From NCBI GenBank assembly GCA_003525885.1, contig DQIG01000134.1, positions 1 through 6,865 on the forward strand: a stretch of DNA of 6,865 nt, read 5' to 3'. Source of the stretch: Stenotrophomonas sp. (lineage in GTDB: Bacteria > Pseudomonadota > Gammaproteobacteria > Xanthomonadales > Xanthomonadaceae). The notes below the pieces were generated by a model. It worked only from the letters and a program-made list of their open reading frames with translations. It had not been told where the DNA came from and made no database searches. Positions 1-4,933 of this stretch are shown piece after piece; positions within the stretch are counted from its first letter, which is position 1; each line of letters opens with the position of its first letter. The position numbers and the translations under genes are program-made.

Positions 1-10
1 AAATTATGTC

Positions 11-40
11 TTGGACAGTCTTATGGGGCAAGCCTAGCCT
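11..40 (+). promoter_or_regulatory. possible promoter of the aldo/keto reductase operon
   Basis: A TTGGAC hexamer (11-16) is followed, 18 bases on, by TAGCCT (35-40), a weak -10. This would start RNA near base 47 and give a leader of about 30 bases. The -35 is good and the -10 poor. The left edge of the window hides any upstream regulator gene or operator, so this is a tentative call. Confidence 0.3.
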
Positions 41-77
41 ATGCCTCAACCTCAACAACCTCCCCAAGGGGAACTCC

Positions 78-1097
78 ATGAGCATCAACACTCTGCTGGC
101 TGGCAAGACCCTCGGCTTGGGTACCGCGCCGCTGGGCAACATGTTCCGTGACATCCCGGAAGCCGAGGCCCAGGCCACGGTGGACGCGGCCTGGGAACAG
201 GGCACCCGCTACTTCGATACCGCCCCGTTCTACGGCGCCGGCCTTGCCGAGATCCGGCTCGGCGACGCGCTGGCCAAGCGCAACCGCGACGACTTCGTGC
301 TCAGCACCAAGGTCGGCCGCCTGATCCTGGACGAAGTGGAAGACACCAGCGCCCGCGACCTTGGCGAGAAGGGCGGCCTGTTCGTCGCCGGCCGCCCCAA
401 CAAGCTGGTCAACGACTACTCGGCCGATGCCACCCTGCGCTCGATCGATGACAGCCTCAAGCGCCTGAAGACCGATCGCCTGGATATCGTCTGGGTGCAC
501 GACATCGCCCAGGACTTCTACGGCGATGAGTGGCTGTCCTACTTCGAGACTGCACGCCGCGGCGCCTTCAAGGTGCTGACCCGCCTGCGCGAGGAAGGCG
601 TGATCAAGGCCTGGGGCCTGGGCGTCAACCGTGTCGAGCCGATCGAGCTGACCCTGGACCTGGACGAAGCCCGTCCGGATGGCTTCCTGCTGGCCGGCCG
701 CTACTCGCTGCTCGACCACGAGCGTGCGCTGCAGCGGGTGATGCCCAAGGCGGCCGAACGCGACACCGGCATCGTGGTAGGCGGTCCGTACAGCTCCGGC
801 GTGCTGGCCGGTGGCAGCCGCTTCGAGTACCAGAAGGCGTCGCCGGAGATCCTGGCCAAGGTCGAGCGCATCAAGGCCATCGCGGCCGGGTATGGCATCA
901 GCATCAAGGCGGCCGCCCTGCAGTTCTCGCTGGCCAATCCGGCGGTGGCTGCGGTGATTCCGGGCGCCAGCCGTCCCGAACGCATCGCCGAAGACTATGC
1001 CGCACTGCAGGAAATCATCCCGGCCGGGTTCTGGCAGGAACTGCGCGCCCAGGACCTGGTTGCGGCCAACGCCCCGCTGCCGATCGACAACATCTGA
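78..1097 (+). CDS. aldo/keto reductase
   Basis: This is a 339-residue NAD(P)H-dependent oxidoreductase of the aldo/keto reductase superfamily, a cytosolic TIM barrel that interconverts carbonyls and alcohols. The catalytic tetrad is visible: Asp47 and Tyr52 in DTAPFYGAG, Lys78 in STKVG, and His141 in VWVHD. Near the C-terminus IPGASRPERIAED (294-306) matches the segment that binds the cofactor phosphate. The overall pattern resembles the D-threo-aldose 1-dehydrogenase / L-fucose dehydrogenase / pyridoxal 4-dehydrogenase branch, but the substrate cannot be fixed from sequence. The start at 78 is chosen because AGGGGA lies five bases upstream and the family alignment begins there. The reading frame stays open back to base 6, but that extension looks unlike the family. 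The next gene starts 20 bases downstream on the same strand, so the two are probably co-transcribed. Confidence 0.93.
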   Translation: MSINTLLAGKTLGLGTAPLGNMFRDIPEAEAQATVDAAWEQGTRYFDTAPFYGAGLAEIRLGDALAKRNRDDFVLSTKVGRLILDEVEDTSARDLGEKGGLFVAGRPNKLVNDYSADATLRSIDDSLKRLKTDRLDIVWVHDIAQDFYGDEWLSYFETARRGAFKVLTRLREEGVIKAWGLGVNRVEPIELTLDLDEARPDGFLLAGRYSLLDHERALQRVMPKAAERDTGIVVGGPYSSGVLAGGSRFEYQKASPEILAKVERIKAIAAGYGISIKAAALQFSLANPAVAAVIPGASRPERIAEDYAALQEIIPAGFWQELRAQDLVAANAPLPIDNI

Positions 1098-1117
1098 GTC
1101 CCCAAGGAGACCTGCCC

Positions 1118-1528
1118 ATGGCAACTGCTTCTGTATCCATCACCGTGCCGACCCCGGCCGACCAGGTCTGGAACCTCATCGGTGGCTTCGATTCGCTGCC
1201 CGACTGGCTTCCGTACATTCCCCAGAGCACGCTCAGCGAAGGCGGTCGCGTGCGCCATCTGGCCAATTCCGATGGCGATGCCATCGTCGAGCGCCTGGAA
1301 GCCTTCGACCAGGCCGATCGCAGCTACACCTACTCGATCCTGCAGGCGCCGTTCCCGGTCACGGGCTACCGTTCCACCCTGCGTGTGGTCGAGCAGAGTA
1401 GTGGTTCAAGGATCGACTGGTCCGGTGAGTTCACCCCGGTGGGCGTCAGCGACGAAGAAGCGTCCGCGCTGTTCGTGGGCATCTATCGCGATGGCCTGGA
1501 GGCACTGGAAACCACGCTGGCCAGGTGA
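1118..1528 (+). CDS. SRPBCC family (polyketide cyclase/START-like) protein
   Basis: This 136-residue protein has the Bet v 1 / SRPBCC helix-grip pattern. An N-terminal strand (SVSITVPTPADQVW) leads into a short helix with GGFDSLPDWLP (22-32), then antiparallel strands, and a long C-terminal helix (112-135) that would close a hydrophobic pocket. The best family match is polyketide_cyc2-like ligand-binding proteins. Many are annotated as cyclases or dehydratases without proof, so the ligand here is unknown. AAGGAGA (1104-1110) lies seven bases before the ATG, which fixes the start. Its position 20 bases after the aldo/keto reductase, and the terminator just after it, mark a two-gene operon. Binding of a small hydrophobic ligand handled by the reductase is a plausible inference only. 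Confidence 0.9.
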   Translation: MATASVSITVPTPADQVWNLIGGFDSLPDWLPYIPQSTLSEGGRVRHLANSDGDAIVERLEAFDQADRSYTYSILQAPFPVTGYRSTLRVVEQSSGSRIDWSGEFTPVGVSDEEASALFVGIYRDGLEALETTLAR

Positions 1529-1556
1529 ATGCCCGTGTGGTGTTGATCGCATGCAG

Positions 1557-1587
1557 ACGCCCCGGCCGGTCCGGGGCGTTTGTGTGT
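1557..1587 (+). terminator. intrinsic terminator of the reductase/SRPBCC operon
   Basis: A perfect 9-bp GC-rich stem pairs ACGCCCCGG (1557-1565) with CCGGGGCGT (1571-1579) around a 5-base loop. TTGTGTGT follows on the + strand. The T tract is interrupted, so termination may be partial. It begins 28 bases after the SRPBCC stop codon, and no T tract exists on the other strand, so it serves the + strand operon. Confidence 0.8.
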
Positions 1588-2081
1588 CAGCGTGCGGGCG
1601 TCGGTCCACCGCAGGCAACACGGTGCATCGGGAAATCCATTGCCTGTTCCGGGTTGTCCTGCGCGACCTCGATGCGCGCATGCGCCCGCTGTTCGTCGAG
1701 GCGCCGGTAGCGGATGCGCTGCGGGAAGTCATTGGCCGGGTTCTCGAATACCGCCTCGTTGGCATCGACCCGGGTGGCGTTGAACTCGGTGGCGTTCTGG
1801 CCGGAGGGCAGGGCGGTCAGCACCAGGCGGCCGTCGTCATGCTGGCGCAGCTGCATGAACTCGAAACCCACGGTATGGCCGTCACGCAGGCTGCGGCTGC
1901 TGCCGAACAGGGTGTTGCCAGCCAGGGTGGACCACTGCTCGCCGGCGCCGGCCGGCTGGCCATCAAGCTGCCAGCAACCGGCCAGCCAGGCCAGGTGTTC
2001 GATCTTCGACGGTGGAGCGGCCTGTGCGTGCGCGGCCGCGAGCAGCAGTGGCAACAGGGCCGGGGCAATGCGGAGCGACAT
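1587..2081 (-). CDS. DUF6265 family exported protein
   Basis: This 164-residue protein begins with a typical Sec signal peptide: Arg4, a Leu/Ala-rich core at 5-17, and probable cleavage after an AHA or AQA motif near residues 19-21. The mature part has the DUF6265 landmarks: LAWLAGCW (30-37), a middle beta-rich segment with NTLFGSSRS, and FENPANDFPQRIRY (112-125). The family is a small, probably lipocalin-like beta barrel of unknown function, expected in the periplasm. The start at 2081 is supported by GGAGG (2091-2087 on this strand), six bases upstream. An earlier in-frame ATG at 2093 overlaps that ribosome binding site, and one at 2192 would bury the signal peptide. It is convergent with the SRPBCC gene and divergent from the AraC-type regulator. 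Confidence 0.87.
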   Translation of the reverse strand: MSLRIAPALLPLLLAAAHAQAAPPSKIEHLAWLAGCWQLDGQPAGAGEQWSTLAGNTLFGSSRSLRDGHTVGFEFMQLRQHDDGRLVLTALPSGQNATEFNATRVDANEAVFENPANDFPQRIRYRRLDEQRAHARIEVAQDNPEQAMDFPMHRVACGGPTPAR

Positions 2082-2167
2082 CGGTGCCTCCATGCGCGGG
2101 GATGTGCGGCCTGTATAGCGCCCGAGGTACAAAGCGGCCAGTGCCGTCGTTTCCAGTGTTGATTCCG

Positions 2168-2183
2168 ATACGATCTGTCGTAT
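2168..2183. promoter_or_regulatory. palindrome between divergent genes, candidate operator
   Basis: ATACGA and TCGTAT form a perfect inverted repeat with 6-base arms around TCTG. It lies within the 134-base gap between the DUF6265 gene and the AraC-type regulator, 33 bases before the regulator's start. Just upstream is a TTGATT (2159-2164) that could be a -35, so a protein bound here would cover the regulator's promoter. On the other strand TATACA (2117-2112) could be the -10 of the DUF6265 gene. AraC-type proteins usually bind direct repeats, so another repressor may be the user. Confidence 0.45.
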
Positions 2184-2215
2184 TGAGATCATCTCGCTTG
2201 ACCCGGAGTCCCGTC

Positions 2216-3049
2216 ATGGTCGACCGTCTCGCCATTCTGCTGGAACGTTTCGCGGTCACCGCCTCGGTGTTCCATGCCGGCGCGCTGTGCGGCATCAACA
2301 CGCTGGAGGGTGAGGATGAGGCCGGGCAGCTGCACCTGGTGCGCCGTGGCCCGCTGCAGGTCAGCCACGGCCAGCAGACCGTGCAGGTCGAAGTGCCCAG
2401 CCTGCTGCTGTACCCGCGGCCGATGCCACATCGCTTCAGCACCGATCCGCAGCACGGCGCCGACATGGCCTGCGCCAACCTGCATTTCGAGGGCGGGCGG
2501 CTCAATCCGATCAGCGCTGCGCTGCCCGATTTCATCTGCCTGCCGCTGGCCGATCTCTACGGTGGCAACGCGGCGCTGGAGCTGCTGTTCGAAGAGGCCT
2601 TCGAGCAGCGCTGCGGGCGTGCGGCGATGGTCAACCGGTTGTTCGAGGTGGTGATGATCCAGGTGCTGCGGCAGCTGATGGAAGGTGGCGAGATGCGTGG
2701 CGGCCTGTTTGCCGGGCTGGGTCATCCGCGGCTGCGGCTGGCGCTGGTGGCGATGCATGAAGCGCCGGCACAGTCCTGGACCCTGGAAGACCTGGCCGAG
2801 GTCGCCGGCATGTCACGCAGCGTGTTTGCTGCCAGTTTCCGTGAGGCGATGGGCACCACGCCCGGCCAGTACCTGCAGGGCTGGCGGGTGGGCCTGGCGC
2901 AGCAGGCGCTGCGCCAGGGGCGCCCGTTGAAACGGATCGCTGACGACGTCGGCTATGGCAGCGAAGCGGCGCTGTCGCGCGCATTCAAGGCGCATACCGG
3001 GCAGTCGCCACGCGAGTGGCGGGGACAGGCCCGCGCCGGCGCGGCCTGA
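2216..3049 (+). CDS. AraC family transcriptional regulator with N-terminal cupin domain
   Basis: This 277-residue regulator has an N-terminal cupin-type sensor (about 1-130) with a Gly-rich turn and LLLYPRPMPHRF (64-75), typical of the Cupin_6 branch. Next is a helical linker (about 133-165). The C-terminal AraC/XylS domain (about 175-270) has a first helix-turn-helix at WTLEDLAEVAGMSRSVFAASF (188-208) and a second around RIADDVGYGSEAALSRAFKAH (240-260), ending in the signature TGQSPREWR. It should bind DNA as an activator controlled by a small ligand, which cannot be named. GGAG (2205-2208) seven bases before the ATG sets the start; the frame stays open upstream but has no site. Targets are likely nearby: itself, the divergent DUF6265 gene, or the reductase operon. 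Its stop codon is three bases from that of crcB on the opposite strand. Confidence 0.92.
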   Translation: MVDRLAILLERFAVTASVFHAGALCGINTLEGEDEAGQLHLVRRGPLQVSHGQQTVQVEVPSLLLYPRPMPHRFSTDPQHGADMACANLHFEGGRLNPISAALPDFICLPLADLYGGNAALELLFEEAFEQRCGRAAMVNRLFEVVMIQVLRQLMEGGEMRGGLFAGLGHPRLRLALVAMHEAPAQSWTLEDLAEVAGMSRSVFAASFREAMGTTPGQYLQGWRVGLAQQALRQGRPLKRIADDVGYGSEAALSRAFKAHTGQSPREWRGQARAGAA

Positions 3050-3052
3050 GCC

Positions 3053-3445
3053 TCAGCCCAGCACCAGCCGGGCCAGTTTCATGCCGCCGAACAGGCCGAC
3101 CAGGCCCAGTGCCACCGAACCGCCGGCATACAACGCTGCCAGGCCATGCTGGCCACGCTGCAGCAGCAGACCGATTTCCAACGCGTAGGTGGAGAACGTG
3201 GTGTAGCCGCCGAGGACGCCGGTGGCCAGCAGCAGCCGCAGCTGCGGCGAGGCGCCATTGCGCAGGGCGAAGGCTTCGACCAGCACGCCCATCAGCAGCG
3301 CACCGCTGATGTTGATCAGGAAGGTCGACCACGGCCACGGGCTGCCGACCGCTACCCGTGCACCGATCAGGTTGCAGGCATGGCGAAGGCAGGCACCGAG
3401 CCCGCCGCCGATGAAGACCAGTAAGTAGTTGTTCAATGCTTGCAT
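3053..3445 (-). CDS. crcB: fluoride ion channel CrcB/Fluc
   Basis: This 130-residue inner-membrane protein belongs to the Fluc family, which assembles as a dual-topology dimer with two fluoride pores and lets toxic fluoride leave the cell. Four hydrophobic helices are visible (about 5-25, 38-60, 69-92 and 104-128). Family signatures are present: FIGGGLGACLRH (11-22), WPWSTFLINISGALLMG (37-53) with pore Asn45, and GGYTTFSTY (79-87). That last motif carries the central sodium-site threonines and the 'Phe box' residue Phe84. The second Phe-box position is Tyr87, where many family members have Phe. The start at 3445 is set by GAGG (3455-3452) six bases upstream and by the usual family length. An in-frame ATG at 3499 lies within the structured leader and is rejected. 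Expression is probably controlled by the fluoride riboswitch in that leader. Confidence 0.95.
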   Translation of the reverse strand: MQALNNYLLVFIGGGLGACLRHACNLIGARVAVGSPWPWSTFLINISGALLMGVLVEAFALRNGASPQLRLLLATGVLGGYTTFSTYALEIGLLLQRGQHGLAALYAGGSVALGLVGLFGGMKLARLVLG

Positions 3446-3530
3446 CACGTGCCTCGGTACGGGTTCGCTGATTCGAGGGCGAACGCCGAGGGCAGGCACG
3501 GCCTGCCATCGACGAACACCGGTTCGTCCT
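3446..3530 (-). promoter_or_regulatory. expression platform of the fluoride riboswitch (SD-sequestering)
   Basis: Between the aptamer and crcB lies a run of alternative stems, read on the minus strand. GACGAAC/GTTCGTC (3528-3522 / 3517-3511) makes a perfect 7-bp hairpin. GGCAGGC (3507-3501) pairs perfectly with GCCTGCC (3497-3491). CCTCGG (3491-3486) is the exact complement of CCGAGG (3457-3452), which contains the crcB ribosome binding site. GTTCGC/GCGAAC (3484-3479 / 3468-3463) nests inside that helix. GGCAGG could instead pair with CCTGCC (3536-3531), whose first two bases belong to the aptamer's pseudoknot strand. No T tract follows any stem, so control of translation is more likely than termination. 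The pairings are seen directly; the switching order is inferred. Confidence 0.65.
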
Positions 3531-3582
3531 GGCAGGAGCCATCAGCCCTTTCAGGCGGTTATCGGGGGAGCCCCATCCCCAT
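3531..3582 (-). ncRNA. fluoride riboswitch (crcB motif) aptamer
   Basis: On the minus strand the leader of crcB contains the conserved crcB-motif features in order: GGGGATGGGGCTCCCC (3580-3565), then AACCGCC (3560-3554), then GGGCTGATGGCTCCTG (3548-3533). GGGG/CCCC forms the first stem. GGGGCT (3574-3569) in its loop can form the required pseudoknot with GGCTCC (3540-3535), using two G-U pairs. GCC/GGC closes the third helix around a UGAAAG loop. This RNA class binds fluoride through magnesium ions and raises expression of fluoride-resistance genes. Its place directly before the fluoride channel gene is the expected one. Confidence 0.93.
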
Positions 3583-3590
3583 CGATGATC

Positions 3591-3620
3591 ATGCTACCAG
3601 CGGCAGTGCGCTTACGTCAT
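3591..3620 (-). promoter_or_regulatory. likely promoter of the crcB transcript
   Basis: On the minus strand ATGACG (3620-3615) and TAGCAT (3596-3591) are spaced by 18 bases. They would start RNA near 3584, a few bases before the first stem of the riboswitch. The -35 overlaps the last bases around the stop codon of the upstream CI-like gene, so crcB need not depend on read-through. Each box matches consensus at four of six positions; the placement is the stronger argument. Confidence 0.45.
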
Positions 3621-4046
3621 CGACGTCGTCAACACCCGGATGACCTTGCTCCGGCTGAAGCCGTCCATCAGCAGCTCGAAGGCCAGCAGGTCCAGTGCCG
3701 CGTGGCGGCGGTGGTCGATTTCCAGCCCTTTCTCTTCCACCAGATGGCTGACCAGTTCATAGGCGTCCTGCCAGACATCCAGGTGGGCCTGGCTGGGGAT
3801 ATAGGTAGTGCCCCGCTCACCGACGCCAAGCCCGCTCACGCCATACAGCAGTTCACGCGCGTCCAGCTTGGCCGCATCGGCGATGCGGAACAGCTGTTCG
3901 GCCTTCACATGGGCGGGACTGACATGGTCGTTGAGCCAGTTGCTGATGGTTGCCGTCGTCGAATCGGCGGCGCGGGCCAGATCGGCCGGGCGAGGGTGCC
4001 CGGCTTTCTTCATGGCAATGGCGAGTCGTTGGCCGAGAGTATTCAT
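3612..4046 (-). CDS. CI-like helix-turn-helix repressor without peptidase domain
   Basis: This 144-residue protein has an N-terminal lambda-repressor-like (HTH_3/XRE) domain at about 5-68. Its helix-turn-helix runs through PADLARAADSTTATISNWLN (20-39), with STTATISNW as the probable recognition helix. Residues 69-144 form a short, mainly helical tail (VWQDAYELVSHLVEEKG and HAALDLLAFELLMDG). They show none of the Ser/Lys or Ala-Gly features of the S24 peptidase seen in LexA and lambda CI, so it should not self-cleave in the SOS response. It faces a Cro-like gene across 78 bases, the layout of a phage immunity switch, and probably represses that promoter. No ribosome binding site is visible before the ATG at 4046, so the mRNA could be leaderless, as lambda cI made from PRM is. 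It could also be a domesticated regulator rather than part of a live phage. Confidence 0.85.
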   Translation of the reverse strand: MNTLGQRLAIAMKKAGHPRPADLARAADSTTATISNWLNDHVSPAHVKAEQLFRIADAAKLDARELLYGVSGLGVGERGTTYIPSQAHLDVWQDAYELVSHLVEEKGLEIDHRRHAALDLLAFELLMDGFSRSKVIRVLTTSMT

Positions 4047-4069
4047 CTATGCAAGCCAGCTTAACGCGT

Positions 4070-4112
4070 GGATCGCAAAGATCCCTTGTTCCAAGAATAA
4101 GTCTGGTTAACA
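4070..4112. promoter_or_regulatory. candidate operators between the divergent CI-like and Cro-like genes
   Basis: The 78-base gap (4047-4124) holds several repeats. GGATC/GATCC is a perfect inverted repeat around GCAAA (4070-4084). CTTG/CAAG (4085-4095) adjoins it. The 18-mer at 4095-4112 (GAATAAG-TCTG-GTTAACA) matches 12 of 18 bases of the perfect palindrome at 4377-4394, with the same 7-4-7 layout. A weaker version (AAG-N4-CTTAAC) lies at 4049-4066, next to the CI-like start codon. Repressor binding at these sites would block both divergent promoters. No clean -10/-35 pair could be assigned here. Confidence 0.5.
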
Positions 4113-4124
4113 GAAGGACCGACC

Positions 4125-4328
4125 GTGACCGATTTCTGGAGCAAAGGGCAGGTGCGCGCCCGGCTGGGTTTCCGGACCGATGCCGAACTGGCGCGGTTCT
4201 TTGGCATTAGCCGATCTGCAGTGTCGCAATGGCCCAAGAACTTCCCGATTCCTGCGCTACGCCAATACATCCTGCATCAGCGCTACCCCAACCTGTTCCC
4301 GGCGACTGAGGCCTCGCAGGCCGAATAA
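4125..4328 (+). CDS. Cro-like DNA-binding protein
   Basis: This 67-residue protein is dominated by a helix-turn-helix, DAELARFFGISRSAVSQW (19-36), followed by a short basic and aromatic tail (LRQYILHQRYPNLF). That is the layout of Cro-family and DicC-like repressors. It starts at GTG (4125) with AGAAGGA (4112-4118) six bases upstream; no ATG fits. It faces the CI-like gene across 78 bases and should compete with it for the same operators, giving a two-state switch. The ribosome binding site directly abuts the candidate operator at 4095-4112. The protein is short for a generic regulator but normal for Cro. The DNA beyond its stop shows no replication or other phage gene, so it may be the remnant of a prophage control region or a captured switch. 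Confidence 0.85.
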   Translation: MTDFWSKGQVRARLGFRTDAELARFFGISRSAVSQWPKNFPIPALRQYILHQRYPNLFPATEASQAE

Positions 4329-4374
4329 GCCTTAACTGCGCCGCCTTTTGTCGCATATAGCACTCTAAGCGCCG

Positions 4375-4401
4375 TTTGCTAAGTATGCTTAGCAGTATAG
4401 A
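4375..4401 (+). promoter_or_regulatory. operator-covered promoter: perfect 18-bp palindrome next to TATAGA
   Basis: TGCTAAG-TATG-CTTAGCA (4377-4394) is a perfect inverted repeat with 7-base arms and a 4-base centre. TATAGA (4396-4401), a good -10, starts two bases after it. TTTGCT (4375-4380) is a possible -35 with a short 15-base spacer. A repressor bound to the palindrome would sit exactly between the boxes. The sequence similarity to 4095-4112 points to the CI-like or Cro-like protein as the binder. RNA would start near 4408 and read rightward. Confidence 0.5.
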
Positions 4402-4407
4402 AAACTT

Positions 4408-4522
4408 CGATGGAACGGGGATTGGCCATCGGCGGTGCCTACTGGAACAGGGCGTGGGGGGATCGGGTAGTGTGTCGGGTCCGACCCATCCGCGGACCCC
4501 ATCTCCCCGTATGTTGTTTTGT
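4408..4522 (+). ncRNA. putative small RNA controlled by the palindromic operator
   Basis: This interval starts about seven bases after the TATAGA box and has no ribosome binding site with a convincing frame. It has a 5' hairpin, CGATGG/CCATCG (4408-4413 / 4426-4431, 12-base loop). It also has a large 3' hairpin: outer stem GGGGGGAT/ATCTCCCC (4456-4463 / 4501-4508, one G-U pair) and inner stem GGGTCC/GGACCC (4477-4482 / 4494-4499). Then comes GTATGTTGTTTT (4509-4520), an imperfect T tract. The set is promoter-operator, structured body and terminator-like end. Alternatively this is only the 3' end and terminator of the cro-like transcript. The structures are seen; transcription is inferred. Confidence 0.35.
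4456..4522 (+). terminator. possible terminator after the Cro-like gene or small RNA
   Basis: An 8-bp stem (4456-4463 with 4501-4508) encloses a second 6-bp stem (4477-4482 with 4494-4499) and is followed by a run containing TTGTTTT. The T tract begins several bases after the stem and the loop is large, so this is weaker than a standard intrinsic terminator. It would separate the switch region from the downstream 78-residue gene. Confidence 0.35.
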
Positions 4523-4563
4523 GAACGATTAATAATTTCGATCACCAAAGTCGCGGTATGTAA

Positions 4564-4591
4564 TTGACCTGTCGTGAAATCTATGACTAAT
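4564..4591 (+). promoter_or_regulatory. possible promoter of the 78-residue gene
   Basis: TTGACC (4564-4569) matches the -35 consensus at five of six bases. With a 16-base spacer it is followed by ACTAAT (4586-4591), a four-of-six -10, in the AT-rich stretch. RNA would begin near 4598, giving a leader of about 90 bases for the gene at 4688. Confidence 0.4.
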
Positions 4592-4687
4592 TGGAATCAA
4601 CCGGACGTGAAGCCCGGGAGTCTTTCAGTAGCTCGCAAGTGAGTCGGTAGACCGTCAACGATGCAGAACAAGTCCAACGGAGGTCGT

Positions 4688-4924
4688 ATGGAATACGGCA
4701 TGCATGGCTTGGCTGAACGGGTACGCCGCGAACTGGAAGCCAGTTATCACAAACACGGATGCGGTCCGGCGTTCTGGGATACCTACCAGCAGGTGCTGGA
4801 CCGCCTGGTCCCGCAGGGGACCGAGCGTACCGAAGTCACCAATGAAATGGCGCTGATCATCGAACAGCTCGGCATCGTCCGACGTGCGCAGCTGGTACCG
4901 CCGCACGCCGACGGGCCGCGTTGA
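4688..4924 (+). CDS. conserved-looking hypothetical protein, 78 residues
   Basis: I do not recognise this family. The product is a small soluble protein with no signal peptide or membrane segment. It looks almost all helical: GLAERVRRELEASYHKHG (7-24), FWDTYQQVLDRLV (29-41) and TNEMALIIEQLGIVRRAQLV (51-70), then a Pro-rich tail. The start at 4688 is supported by GGAGG (4679-4683) four bases upstream. An in-frame ATG at 4661 has no such site, and one at 4700 is too far from it. Codon use is GC-biased like its neighbours, which favours a real gene. It follows the CI/Cro region on the same strand but seems to have its own promoter. Its stop lies nine bases from the stop of the convergent CcoG-like gene. 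No function can be assigned. Confidence 0.68.
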   Translation: MEYGMHGLAERVRRELEASYHKHGCGPAFWDTYQQVLDRLVPQGTERTEVTNEMALIIEQLGIVRRAQLVPPHADGPR

Positions 4925-4933
4925 TCCGCTGAT

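Larger units (their letters stand above)
4329..4687. other. gene-poor, AT-richer interval between the Cro-like gene and the 78-residue gene
   Basis: No convincing gene lies in these 359 bases. The DNA is visibly richer in A and T than its surroundings, especially about 4509-4600. It contains, in order: CTTAAC near 4331, a CTAAG element at 4365-4369, the perfect palindrome and TATAGA box (4377-4401), two hairpins with a T-rich tail (4408-4522), a TTGACC/ACTAAT promoter-like pair (4564-4591), and the leader and ribosome binding site of the next gene. A minus-strand open frame of 113 codons (4548-4207) crosses the Cro-like gene antisense and resembles no protein family. Confidence 0.6.

Noticed and set aside
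530..1117. Upstream extension of the SRPBCC frame through the reductase gene
   Set aside because: The translated extension is Arg/Pro/Gly-rich shadow sequence. The real start at 1118 has a strong AAGGAGA site.
39..1124. 361-codon open frame antisense to the aldo/keto reductase
   Set aside because: It mirrors codon bias of the GC-rich reductase gene, has no ribosome binding site or family features, and the + strand protein has an intact catalytic tetrad.
1182..2162. Long + strand open frame crossing the SRPBCC end, the terminator and the DUF6265 gene
   Set aside because: It runs through a terminator and antisense to a gene with a signal peptide and family motifs; its composition is that of a shadow frame.
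3446..3499. Earlier start for crcB at 3499
   Set aside because: The extra 18 residues are not membrane-like or family-like. They lie in the riboswitch platform, and the start at 3445 has GAGG at proper spacing.
3491..3528. Intrinsic terminator as the output of the fluoride riboswitch
   Set aside because: The two perfect hairpins here are not followed by a T tract on the minus strand, while the Shine-Dalgarno complement gives a better explanation.
4207..4548. 113-codon minus-strand frame over the Cro-like gene and gene-poor interval
   Set aside because: It has no ribosome binding site or recognisable fold and overlaps the antisense of a convincing helix-turn-helix gene.
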